From contig NZ_AZGA01000078.1 of assembly GCF_001436375.1 (NCBI RefSeq), positions 26,375-67,858 on the forward strand: 41,484 nucleotides of DNA, given 5' to 3'. The notes under the pieces were generated by a model. The model was given only the letters and a program-made list of their open reading frames with translations, had not been told where the DNA came from and did not search any database. Both the position numbers and the translations under genes were made by a program. The DNA comes from Agrilactobacillus composti DSM 18527 = JCM 14202 (lineage in GTDB: Bacteria > Bacillota > Bacilli > Lactobacillales > Lactobacillaceae). Below are positions 16,508 through 24,042 of this stretch, piece after piece. Numbering within the stretch: the first letter of the stretch is position 1; each line of letters opens with the position of its first letter.

Positions 16508-17421
16508 TGCGGAAGGGATAAGAGATTATCCTACCAAAGCAATTCAAGGCAGAGCCTGATCCGCTATGAATTGAATTGTTTCAAGCAACACTGAACCATG
16601 GTTGAAGCGATTCATCCCATGGCTTCCGTTACTAACAATATCGATATTGTGTCGGAGTACGGCAATAGCCGTATGATGAGTTATTAGAACCAAGAACTAT
16701 GAACCAAGCGACATTAAGAATTTGAGAACCAGGTGCCAAGTACGAAGTACCAATCAACAGTTCCAGCGTAATCAATTAAAAGATTCGTGTACCAAGATAA
16801 TGAAACGCGTTAAGCAGATCATGGTCTGATGTACCATTTGAGGTTTTTTACGACAGAACTAGTTTCAGATGTATCAAGCGTCACAAGCATCGAGCATTGA
16901 TGTAACAAGCATTAAGTAAGCGTCACAAGTTATTTAGTGGTACAAAAATGTGCGATGGTTTGAGGGTTTCTTCTCGAAACAAGAAATACCCGAGTTGGCT
17001 TCGATATCAGTTATGGCTTTCGGTAAGGTTACCGGATTAACTAATTGAAAAAGCTCAGCGCCTGCGCAACAAGCATAGTTTATGTTGATACCATAAACGT
17101 GTTTGTCCCAAAAAAATTTAGACTAATGTGGAGGTGTATGTCTGATAACTAGGCATATTTCCGAACCAAAACCAGTCATTGGTGTACTGAAAAAGTCTAG
17201 CTTTTGAACATCAACCATTTGAGCATGTTATAGTAGACAGTCATAAAAAATAGCAGACATGTCACCGATAACTGACTACAATTGAATAGAATTACAGAGG
17301 TGGAACATTATTCAAGTTTTCTTAATTAAGTGGGATATAACTTATCCAACTTCCGCAAATGCAAACTGAGAGACCATTGTGCCGGACGCCGACAGAATGG
17401 TCTTTTAGTTTGCACTTTTTT
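16508..17421 (+). ncRNA. Giant ornate structured non-coding RNA (about 0.9 kb), GOLLD/ROOL-like or new
   Basis: No frame here codes for protein. The 5' end TGCGGAAG (16508-16515) pairs perfectly with CTTCCGCA (17350-17357), closing a domain of about 840 nt. Inside are many helices, including GGATAA-GAGA-TTATCC (GNRA loop, 16516-16531), CAATTCAA/TTGAATTG (16540-16547/16571-16578), GAAGC/GCTTC (16604/16622), TACGGC-AATA-GCCGTA (16658-16673), TGTACCA/TGGTACA (16830-16836/16938-16944), TTTCTT/AAGAAA within GGG..CCC (16964-16991), GTTTATG/CATAAAC (17078/17092) and GGATA/TATCC (17333/17343). Own promoter and terminator flank it. Size and style recall GOLLD, found in Lactobacillales, but I cannot confirm a family. 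Known GOLLD/ROOL genes are often in phages or by tRNAs; this one is between metabolic and transport genes. Confidence 0.82.
17360..17421 (+). terminator. Terminator of the giant RNA gene
   Basis: A two-tier stem: TGCAAACT (17360-17367) with AGTTTGCA (17407-17414), and inside it GACCATT (17372-17378) with AATGGTC (17396-17402), followed by a six-T tract. It begins 2 nt after the closing helix. Confidence 0.9.
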
Positions 17422-17423
17422 GA

Positions 17424-17480
17424 TGCTATAATTGTGTGTTAGTGTAATGCTGTGTAGATATTCAATGTGTAGATATTCAA
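17424..17480 (+). promoter_or_regulatory. Promoter of the ThrE-type gene and 15-bp tandem duplication in its leader
   Basis: TGCTATAAT (17424-17432) is an extended -10 starting just after the T tract of the preceding terminator. Then TGTGTAGATATTCAA occurs twice in direct tandem (17451-17465 and 17466-17480), the second copy ending next to the AAGGAAGG ribosome site. Confidence 0.6.
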
Positions 17481-17495
17481 AAGGAAGGCTAATTT

Positions 17496-18875
17496 ATGAC
17501 CCAAAAACAACATTTCGACGCCACTAGTCCCAAGAAGATCAGTCCCAAAAAACGGGTCAAACTGTCCAGCCGCCATCATATGGCCATTCTTTGGCAAAAC
17601 TTTGCCAGAGATACTGGCGTCACGGCCAAAGATGCGACCCTGCGGGAAAAGGTATCGGTGGTGGGCCGAGTGGGTATTTTGATGTTATCTTGTGGTACCG
17701 GGGCTTGGCGCGTCAGAGATGCCATGAATACCATCGCCCGGGATCTAGAAGTGACTTGTTCCGCCGATATTGGTTTCACCTCCATTCAGTTTACCTGTTT
17801 TGCCAATGGCCACAGTTATTCCCAAGTCTTGGCCTTGGCCAATACTGGGGTGAATACAGATAAATTAAATACCCTAGAACATTTTGTCAAAGAATTTGAA
17901 ACAGTTTATGCGCCGTTGACGATTCAACAGATCCACAAAGAAATCGATAAAATTCAAAGCCAAAAGGGTAACTATGCGCCCTTAGATGCCGGGTTAGCCG
18001 CGGCTATTGCCTGTGCCGGCTTTATTTTTCTGCTGGGTGGCGGCTGGCCGGAAATGGTCTGTGCCTTCATTGGGGCCGGTTTGGGGAACTATGTCCGTCG
18101 GAAAATGATTGATCGGCATATGACCACTATCGCTAACGTTGCCGTGGGGGTAGCGGTGTCTTGTCTGACTTACCTGGTAATTTTCAAAACCATCGAAGCC
18201 TTGTTACATATACCTGCAGGCCATGAAGCCGGCTACATCGGGGCCATGCTCTTCGTGATCCCCGGTTTTCCCTTCATTACCAGTATGTTAGATATTTCCA
18301 AATTGGACATGCGCTCCGGGCTTGAGCGCCTGGCCTACGCCATTATGATCACTATCGTAGCCACTTTAGTGGGTTGGTTGGTGGCCTTAGTGGTGGACTT
18401 AAAGCCCGCCAACTTCTTACCCCTGGGGCTTAGTCCCTTAACCTTGATGTTACTGCGGTTACCCGCCAGTTTTTGTGGGGTCTACGGCTTCTCTATCATG
18501 TTCAATAGCTCCCGGAAAATGGCAGCCACAGCCGGCATGATGGGGGCCTTAGCCAATACCTTGCGGCTGGAGTTGGTGGATCTGACCAACATTCCCCCCA
18601 GCGCGGCAGCCTTTTGTGGGGCGCTTTTAGCAGGGATCTTAGCGTCTTTGATCAACCGCTACAATGGCTATCCTAGAATTTCCCTCACCGTACCGTCCAT
18701 TGTCATCATGGTCCCGGGCCTGTACATTTACCGGGCCGTATATAACATTGGCTTTAATAACATCGGGGTGGGGGCTTTATGGCTCACCAGAGCCGCTTTG
18801 ATCATCATGTTCTTACCCTTTGGCTTATTTGTGGCCCGGGTCTTATTCGATAAAGATTGGCGTCATTTTGATTGA
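17496..18875 (+). CDS. Threonine/serine exporter family protein (ThrE, fused YjjP-YjjB type)
   Basis: A 459-residue membrane protein. Residues about 50-270 form the ThrE N-terminal domain (GRVGILMLSCGTGAWRVRDAMNTIARDL is its soluble start, followed by about five helices from residue 168), and 290-455 the second, DUF3815-like half with five more helices. In many bacteria the halves are separate genes; here they are fused as in corynebacterial ThrE. The family exports threonine, serine or, in some cases, dicarboxylates; the substrate cannot be told. The basic N-tail KKISPKKRVKLSSRHH is cytoplasmic. AAGGAAGG lies 8 nt before the ATG. Confidence 0.88.
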   Translation: MTQKQHFDATSPKKISPKKRVKLSSRHHMAILWQNFARDTGVTAKDATLREKVSVVGRVGILMLSCGTGAWRVRDAMNTIARDLEVTCSADIGFTSIQFTCFANGHSYSQVLALANTGVNTDKLNTLEHFVKEFETVYAPLTIQQIHKEIDKIQSQKGNYAPLDAGLAAAIACAGFIFLLGGGWPEMVCAFIGAGLGNYVRRKMIDRHMTTIANVAVGVAVSCLTYLVIFKTIEALLHIPAGHEAGYIGAMLFVIPGFPFITSMLDISKLDMRSGLERLAYAIMITIVATLVGWLVALVVDLKPANFLPLGLSPLTLMLLRLPASFCGVYGFSIMFNSSRKMAATAGMMGALANTLRLELVDLTNIPPSAAAFCGALLAGILASLINRYNGYPRISLTVPSIVIMVPGLYIYRAVYNIGFNNIGVGALWLTRAALIIMFLPFGLFVARVLFDKDWRHFD

Positions 18876-18883
18876 TAACACAG

Positions 18884-18920
18884 CTGCATTGGGCTTAAAG
18901 GCCTGGTGCAGTATTTTTTT
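18884..18920 (+). terminator. Terminator after the ThrE-type gene
   Basis: CTGCA (18884-18888) pairs with TGCAG (18907-18911) with an imperfect GC-rich upper stem, followed by ATTTTTTT. Confidence 0.7.
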
Positions 18921-18976
18921 GATTGGCGTCTTCTTTCCCAGAGCCGGTCAAGGGAAGGTCGTTAGAGGTCTAGAAA

Positions 18977-19013
18977 AATGGCGTCACAGCTAAGTTTAAG
19001 CTGTGACGCTATT
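18977..19013. repeat. Hairpin repeat with AATRGCG/CGCTATT ends, copy 1
   Basis: Arms of about 15 nt: AAATGGCGTCACAGCT and AGCTGTGACGCTATTT, differing by one G-T wobble, around a 7-nt loop. The outer ends match the hairpins at 21030 and 28046 while the upper stem differs. Confidence 0.7.
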
Positions 19014-19030
19014 TATAAGCTTTCAGACAG

Positions 19031-19072
19031 CGCTGACGAAGAGTTGACAAAAAGGTTGTCAGCGATTACAAT
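19031..19072 (+). promoter_or_regulatory. Strong promoter inside an inverted repeat, upstream of the sugar carrier
   Basis: TTGACA (19044-19049), 17 nt, TACAAT (19067-19072). The inverted repeat CGCTGAC (19031-19037) and GTCAGCG (19058-19064) brackets the -35 and spacer, a likely repressor site for substrate induction. Confidence 0.65.
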
Positions 19073-19300
19073 GAAAACGCATTCTTATATACTAGCATAT
19101 CAGTTATGCATTCTAGCGTGTTTGCCTATTTTTTTAAGCAACAGCTGGTAAGGAGGGTAAATAAATACAGCAATTGGTTAAAATGTGGCTATTCTTGTGA
19201 AAAATGTTACATATGGATTGGGCATGATTGTATTTTATATTTTAAGTAGCGCTGGTTGCAGTTTTTACGGTCTTATTCAAGTAGAGAGAGGATGAATCAT
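19073..19300 (+). other. Long leader of the sugar carrier gene with an orphan ribosome binding site
   Basis: About 230 nt of untranslated leader. It contains a GCATA/TATGC hairpin (19096-19110) and a strong AAGGAGG (19150-19156) with no ATG, GTG or TTG at the right distance; the codon 8 nt downstream is ATA. An 11-codon frame continues from that ATA to TGA. This may be a gene start destroyed by mutation. No riboswitch is recognised. Confidence 0.45.
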
Positions 19301-20866
19301 ATGAATCATAACCGTTGGGTTTATACGCCTAAGGAAATCAATGTCAAGCGGGGGGTTGCTTACGGCCTAACTGATTTAATGGGCGGTGGTTGGAACAACA
19401 TTGTTTCAGGTGTTATTTTTGCGTACTTAACTTTGTCAGTCGGACTTAATCCCGCTATGGCTGGTGCAATTACCGGTATTGCGCGGATCTTTGATGCTAT
19501 TTTTTCCCTGACATTTGGCACGATTACGGATGGCTTTTATAAAACCAGGCTGGGTCAAAAGTACGGTCGCCGGCACTTTTGGATGTTCGTTGGCTTGATT
19601 GGTTTTGCAATTTCGTTTTTGGCATTTTGGGTGCCGGCAACTGCTATTTTTGGGCCAGGCCATGATTTTGTTTATTATCTCGTTGTTTATACGCTGACTG
19701 AAATATTTGTTGGGATGATCCTAATTCCTTGGGAAACACTGCCAACCGAAATGACGACGGATTACACCAAACGAACCATTTTGTCTGGATCCAGAATGTT
19801 CATCTCCGCGACCGGGACATCACTGGTATTTTTCATCTTGGCTATTCTGCAGTCATTACCAAGTGCTCAAGCTAAAAAGAATGCCTATCTTTTTGCCGGT
19901 ATCTTGTGGACTGTCCTGTTTGTCGTTGCAATTTATACTTCTTATCGGATGACCTGGGAACGACCGCTCACAAAAGAATTTATTGCGGAATTAGACGCCA
20001 GACCAAAACTCACTTTTGGACAATATCTTAAGGAAACGTTGCACGACTATGGTCAAACTTTCCGTAATTCGGCTTTTCGCAAGCATTTAACGATCTATAT
20101 TTTCTCTTTTACTGGTAAAGATTTCTATGCGACGCTGTTACCGACATTTATTGTTGTCTGTATGGGAATGGCATCTAACACGCCTTGGGTTCTTAACGCC
20201 TTTGCTGTTTTCGGTATTTTATCCACATTACTGGCAGCTAAGTTGATGATTACCCATGGCCCCCGCTTTTTATACAGTGTTTCCTACATTGGCATTATTG
20301 TGGCGATGATTGGCTATGGTGTGACTTACTTCTTGCATATTCATAATCCCTTTGTAATTTTGGTTATCATCACCATTATTTATCAACTTTCTCGCGGGAT
20401 TCTGGAATTTACACCTTGGAACGTTTTCCCGTTCATTCCTGATGTTGATCATATAATGACCCGTGGTGACAAGGCCGGCACATACGCGGCGGTTATGACT
20501 TTCTTCCGTAAATCCACTGGGGCTTTGGCAACTTGGCTTGCCGGAATTTTGTTGGAAGAGTTTGGTTATGTTTCAACCGCCTCTAAGCAGGCAGCTGGGA
20601 TAACTGATCGGGTTGCCTGGCTCTTTGTGATTGCGCCAATCGTACTGGTGGCAATTGCGTTGGTTGTATCGTGGACCTTCCGCTTGAATCGGCAGACTCA
20701 TGAAGTTTTGCAGTCGGAAATTAACCGCTTGCAAAATGGTGGTTCCAAGAAAGATGTTACGCCGGAAGCTAAGCAAGTGGCTGAAGAGCTGACCGGTCAT
20801 CCATATAACGAACTCTGGCCCAACCAAACGTATGAAGAATCACATATAGATAAAAAGAAAAAATAA
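19301..20866 (+). CDS. GPH-family sugar:cation symporter (MelB-like MFS)
   Basis: A 521-residue transporter with 12 predicted membrane helices of the glycoside-pentoside-hexuronide family. The N-terminal half carries the family's GLTDLMGGGWNN and ITGIARIFDAIFSLTFGTITDGF segments, with Asp residues in helix II positions used for cation coupling; PWETLPTEMTTDYTKRT is the cytoplasmic loop. The substrate is probably a glycoside or hexuronide, not determinable. The ATG 19301 is preferred over 19292 because AGAGAGG is 9-10 nt before it. Codon choice (more CCG, GCG, ACG) looks different from the neighbours, and no partner hydrolase is present. Confidence 0.88.
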   Translation: MNHNRWVYTPKEINVKRGVAYGLTDLMGGGWNNIVSGVIFAYLTLSVGLNPAMAGAITGIARIFDAIFSLTFGTITDGFYKTRLGQKYGRRHFWMFVGLIGFAISFLAFWVPATAIFGPGHDFVYYLVVYTLTEIFVGMILIPWETLPTEMTTDYTKRTILSGSRMFISATGTSLVFFILAILQSLPSAQAKKNAYLFAGILWTVLFVVAIYTSYRMTWERPLTKEFIAELDARPKLTFGQYLKETLHDYGQTFRNSAFRKHLTIYIFSFTGKDFYATLLPTFIVVCMGMASNTPWVLNAFAVFGILSTLLAAKLMITHGPRFLYSVSYIGIIVAMIGYGVTYFLHIHNPFVILVIITIIYQLSRGILEFTPWNVFPFIPDVDHIMTRGDKAGTYAAVMTFFRKSTGALATWLAGILLEEFGYVSTASKQAAGITDRVAWLFVIAPIVLVAIALVVSWTFRLNRQTHEVLQSEINRLQNGGSKKDVTPEAKQVAEELTGHPYNELWPNQTYEESHIDKKKK

Positions 20867-20909
20867 CGCGGCTATACGCCTACTTAAGTAGAGAGGTAAA
20901 TCATCAAAA

Positions 20910-20936
20910 CCTGCTGTCTTAGGCAGGCGTATTTTT
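20910..20936 (+). terminator. Terminator after the sugar carrier
   Basis: CCTGC (20910-20914) pairs with GCAGG (20923-20927), followed by a T run. ATACGCC (20874-20880) could alternatively pair with GGCGTAT (20926-20932), giving two competing folds. Confidence 0.65.
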
Positions 20937-21029
20937 AATGGGCGAAAAGGTTCTAGCAACAGGACAGTGGCCAAGTTTTTCCATATTGACCTGGGTGATC
21001 ATAAAAATTGGTAGCAACCAGGCCAAATA

Positions 21030-21067
21030 AATAGCGTCGCAACTGAAATCTCAGTTGCGACGCTATT
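21030..21067. repeat. Hairpin repeat with AATAGCG/CGCTATT ends, copy 2
   Basis: A perfect 17-bp stem, AATAGCGTCGCAACTGA against its complement, with the 4-nt loop AATC. It lies between convergent genes and probably serves as terminator for the minus-strand 3D-domain gene. Confidence 0.8.
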
Positions 21068-21086
21068 AGTATAGTCAAATTAAGTT

Positions 21087-21896
21087 TTAAGACAACACGC
21101 TAACGGTGACATTTTGCCGGCCGAATTGCATAGCTTGCCAGTTTGGCATCGCAATGTCTAATTGGTTAGGGTTGGCATAAGCGAAGGTACCGGTGTCCCG
21201 AACCACATAGTCTTTAATTGAGCCATCGCCAAAAGTAATCCGTAACTTCGTCCCCCGAGGGTAGACGTTTAAGTTAGCAGCGACGGTATCATAACCAAAG
21301 GTATAGTTGCCTAATACCCGGGGATCATAAGCCGTAGCGTTCATCACAACACCAGGGGCTTGAGTAACAGGTTGGTCAAAAGTCATATCTGGCCCCCAGA
21401 CCCATTGGTCGCCGCCCACTTGATACCAAGTATCGCCACCGACGTTTACTTGAGCTGTCACTTTCCAACCAGAGTTTTTATCTAAAACTTGGCCAGTTTT
21501 CACGTTGCCCGTATAAGGGGAATTGTAAACTGCTGCCCCATATTGGGAAGCCACGTAAAGCGTCGCATCAATTGGGGAGGCAGTTGGGTTGTCGGACATA
21601 GTCGCCCCATTGACCCATTGATTACCGCCAACTTCATACCAAACTTGGTTGTTGACCACGCGGCTGGCAGAAATATGCCAAGCTGTCCCAGCAGCTAAAA
21701 CTTGAGCTGAAGGCAACCAGTTAGGGGCTGCGTTCACAGTAGTGGCTGCAGTGGCATACATCGTCTTATCTAACGGTGTATCCCCAGTGGTGGCTGCAGA
21801 AACCGTATTTGGCGTTGAAGTGGCAGTGGTTGCTAAGGCACCAGTGGTGACCGTTCCTAAAGTCATTGCAGTTAAAAGTAAATAGCGCAGTTTCAT
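21087..21896 (-). CDS. Secreted 3D-domain cell-wall protein with two SH3-like repeats
   Basis: A 269-residue exported protein. Residues 1-35 are a signal peptide (KLRYLLLTAMTLGTV core, likely cleaved near VSAA). Two related wall-binding repeats follow, each ending WYxVGGxQWV (about 45-100 and 112-172). The C-terminus (about 184-269) is a 3D domain of the RlpA/MltA double-psi barrel type with its three Asp at 203 (YDTVA), 234 (RDTG) and 247 (LDIAM). Relatives such as YocH are muralytic enzymes. The start is ATG 21896 with GGAGG 11 nt upstream. Possible WalR-like sites lie upstream at 22010-22036. Confidence 0.88.
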   Translation of the reverse strand: MKLRYLLLTAMTLGTVTTGALATTATSTPNTVSAATTGDTPLDKTMYATAATTVNAAPNWLPSAQVLAAGTAWHISASRVVNNQVWYEVGGNQWVNGATMSDNPTASPIDATLYVASQYGAAVYNSPYTGNVKTGQVLDKNSGWKVTAQVNVGGDTWYQVGGDQWVWGPDMTFDQPVTQAPGVVMNATAYDPRVLGNYTFGYDTVAANLNVYPRGTKLRITFGDGSIKDYVVRDTGTFAYANPNQLDIAMPNWQAMQFGRQNVTVSVLS

Positions 21897-22009
21897 ATAT
21901 ATAATTGCCTCCAAAATTTTTCTTCCGTGTTGATTACTGTTCCACTATACAAGAGGAATGAAGAAAAAAGTTGGATTAAACCGAAACGTTATGGAGATGT
22001 AACCAAACT

Positions 22010-22036
22010 GTCACATGGCTTAACATTGCTGTCACA
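22010..22036 (-). promoter_or_regulatory. Candidate WalR-type binding sites upstream of the 3D-domain gene
   Basis: Read on the minus strand, TGTGAC (22031-22036), 5 nt, TGTTAA (22020-22025), 4 nt, TGTGAC (22010-22015). The first two approximate the WalR pattern TGTWAH-N5-TGTWAH, with G for W in the outer copies. Starts are 11 and 10 bp apart, on one helix face. A TATAGT -10 lies at 21944-21949. Confidence 0.45.
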
Positions 22037-22097
22037 TAAGGGGCCTTAGATTACAATTGTTATCAATTTCACATCAAAGATAGGGGCAACTTGGCGA

Positions 22098-22574
22098 TCA
22101 AGCTAGGTAATTACCGATCCGTTGCACTAGGGTGCCTTCATCGGTCAAGATTTCACCGTTTAATTTCACCAAACCAGCAACATACAAGTTGATATAAGCA
22201 AATTGGTTTTCAGCGACTTGCTTTAAGGCCGCTAGTTTTTGCGGGTTATCTGCGCCAAGGCGCCGACTGTCGGTATAAAGGCCCAAGACAGGAATTTGTT
22301 TGGCATAGGCGATGCCGATTTCAGCGGCCACCCCAGGATCAATCACCGGCCCATCCAAGACGGCGATCAACAATTGACTCTTCAAGACTCGGTCCGTGTC
22401 TGCTTGAGCAATCATTTTAGCATCCCCATAGGCACTTTTATCATTGATACTGGCATTTTCTTGGGGTAAGTAGACCTCAACTTCCGGATAGGTCTTGCGA
22501 ATGGCCGCTACCAGGTTTTGATTGTACAGGCGATCCGCATTGGAAAATAAACTGTTGGCAAAATAAATTAACAT
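22098..22574 (-). CDS. Nucleoside 2-deoxyribosyltransferase
   Basis: A 158-residue enzyme exchanging the base between 2'-deoxyribonucleosides, a salvage function typical of lactobacilli. Visible are the N-terminal YFANSLFSNADR, the AVLDGPVIDPGVAAEIGIAYA block with Asp74, Asp79 and the nucleophile Glu85, and the C-terminal region. It lies 15 nt downstream of the rRNA methyltransferase gene and has its own GGAGG 8 nt before the ATG, so the two form an operon. Confidence 0.92.
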   Translation of the reverse strand: MLIYFANSLFSNADRLYNQNLVAAIRKTYPEVEVYLPQENASINDKSAYGDAKMIAQADTDRVLKSQLLIAVLDGPVIDPGVAAEIGIAYAKQIPVLGLYTDSRRLGADNPQKLAALKQVAENQFAYINLYVAGLVKLNGEILTDEGTLVQRIGNYLA

Positions 22575-22589
22575 GGCGCTAACCTCCGA

Positions 22590-23969
22590 TTATTTCAAAG
22601 ATAATTTAACAATGGCTTCACAGCGAGCTGTTTGGGGGAACATGTCGATGGATTGAATGTAATCCACCGAATAAGCTTGGCTTAGTGCCACCAGATCCCG
22701 GGCCAAGGTGGAAGGGTTACAAGAAATATAGACGAATTGTTTAGGTTTAGCCCGGGCAATTGCTTTGGCTAAGGCCTCCGTCAAACCGGTGCGGGGTGGA
22801 TCCACCACCAGGGCATCAATGCGTTGGCCGGCTTTAAACCAGTCTGTCAACAAGACTTCGGCTTTACCTACTTCATAATGACAATTGTTGGCGCCATTTA
22901 ATTTGGCATTGGCTTTGGCATCTTCAATACCTTCAGGAATGATGTCCATCCCCCGGACGGTCTTCACCCGATCGGCCATGGTGATCCCCAACGTGCCCAC
23001 CCCACAGTAAGCATCGACTAACGTTTCCGAACCGTTGAAGTCAAAAGCTTCAGTGGCCAGTTTGTACAGGGTTTGGGTTTGTTTAGGATTTAATTGGAAG
23101 AAAGCTTGGGGGGAGAGTTTGAACGTCTTGCCGTTGATTTTTTCTGTAATGGTCTCCGTCCCAAAGATATGGGTAGTGTCTTCCCCCCAAATTAAAGAAG
23201 TTTTATGGGGATTAACATTGATGAAAAAGGAGGTAATGGCCGGGATGCGAGTTTGAATGGCCGCAAACAGGGCGTTGTCCCGCAATAATTCCGGATCAGA
23301 CACCACTAACGTGACTTGGATCTCGGCGGTGGTGGCACTGGCCCGGACCACCAATGTCCGCACCCCGGGGTTTTGCCGGCGTTCATTATAAATGGGCGTT
23401 TTTAAATCCTCTAGAACAGTTTTTAATTGGTTGATGATTTTAGTTACCACGGGCATTTGGGTATTGATGGCCTTCACGTTCACCAAATGGTGGCTGCCTT
23501 CTTCATAAAGGCCGGCAATCACGTGGTTATCTTGTAAAGCCACGGGAAATTGGGCTTTATTACGGTATTGATAGGGGGCTGAGGGAATTGTGGGGCGCAG
23601 GTCATAATTTTCATAACCCTGGGGTTTGAATTTTTCTAAGGATTGGGCCACCACGTCCCGTTTAAAGGCCAGTTGGGCATTATAGTTCATATGCTCCAAA
23701 TCTAAGCCACCCACCTTGCCGTATAAGGGATCCACCGGCTTGACCCGGTCAGGGCTGGCGGTGCGCAGACGTTGAACCTTGGCCCGAATGAAATGGGGGG
23801 CCACGGCAATGACTTTAGCCGTGATGACTTCATTGGGCAGGGTTTCGGGGACAAAAACAATTTTGTGTTTGAAATAACCGATGCCTTCCCCATTGATGCC
23901 TAGGCGTTTAATGGTTAAGGGAAACTTTTGGCCGACGGTGACGTCGACATTTTTGGACTTGCTTTGCAT
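22590..23969 (-). CDS. rlmCD: 23S rRNA (uracil-5-)-methyltransferase, RlmCD/RumA family
   Basis: A 459-residue SAM-dependent RNA methyltransferase. An N-terminal TRAM domain (about 10-68) precedes the methyltransferase domain with VDAYCGVGTLGI (SAM loop), VDPPRTG, the nucleophile Cys in YISCNPSTLARD, and the general-base Glu in RCEAIVKL at the C-terminus. The iron-sulfur cysteines of E. coli RumA are missing: the segment reads PLYGKVGGLDLEHM, as in Gram-positive relatives. The ATG has AAAGGAG close upstream. First gene of an operon with the deoxyribosyltransferase. Confidence 0.93.
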   Translation of the reverse strand: MQSKSKNVDVTVGQKFPLTIKRLGINGEGIGYFKHKIVFVPETLPNEVITAKVIAVAPHFIRAKVQRLRTASPDRVKPVDPLYGKVGGLDLEHMNYNAQLAFKRDVVAQSLEKFKPQGYENYDLRPTIPSAPYQYRNKAQFPVALQDNHVIAGLYEEGSHHLVNVKAINTQMPVVTKIINQLKTVLEDLKTPIYNERRQNPGVRTLVVRASATTAEIQVTLVVSDPELLRDNALFAAIQTRIPAITSFFINVNPHKTSLIWGEDTTHIFGTETITEKINGKTFKLSPQAFFQLNPKQTQTLYKLATEAFDFNGSETLVDAYCGVGTLGITMADRVKTVRGMDIIPEGIEDAKANAKLNGANNCHYEVGKAEVLLTDWFKAGQRIDALVVDPPRTGLTEALAKAIARAKPKQFVYISCNPSTLARDLVALSQAYSVDYIQSIDMFPQTARCEAIVKLSLK

Positions 23970-23983
23970 GAGTACTCCTTTAA

Positions 23984-24012
23984 TTGACAGTAATTTTTTG
24001 GCTTGCTAGACT
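23984..24012 (+). promoter_or_regulatory. Promoter of recX
   Basis: TTGACA (23984-23989), 17 nt, TAGACT (24007-24012), 31 nt upstream of the recX TTG start. No LexA-like palindrome is seen. Confidence 0.6.
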
Positions 24013-24042
24013 GAATAGGACTGAAGAAAGTGGGTCTTATAA

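Noticed and set aside
16687-16929. CRISPR array
   Set aside because: The repeats are 8-12 nt, too short and irregularly spaced, with no cas genes.
16508-17421. Group I or group II intron, or HEARO/omega RNA
   Set aside because: No domain V-like hairpin or GUGYG start, no group I P/Q/R/S core, no IscB/TnpB or reverse transcriptase gene nearby.
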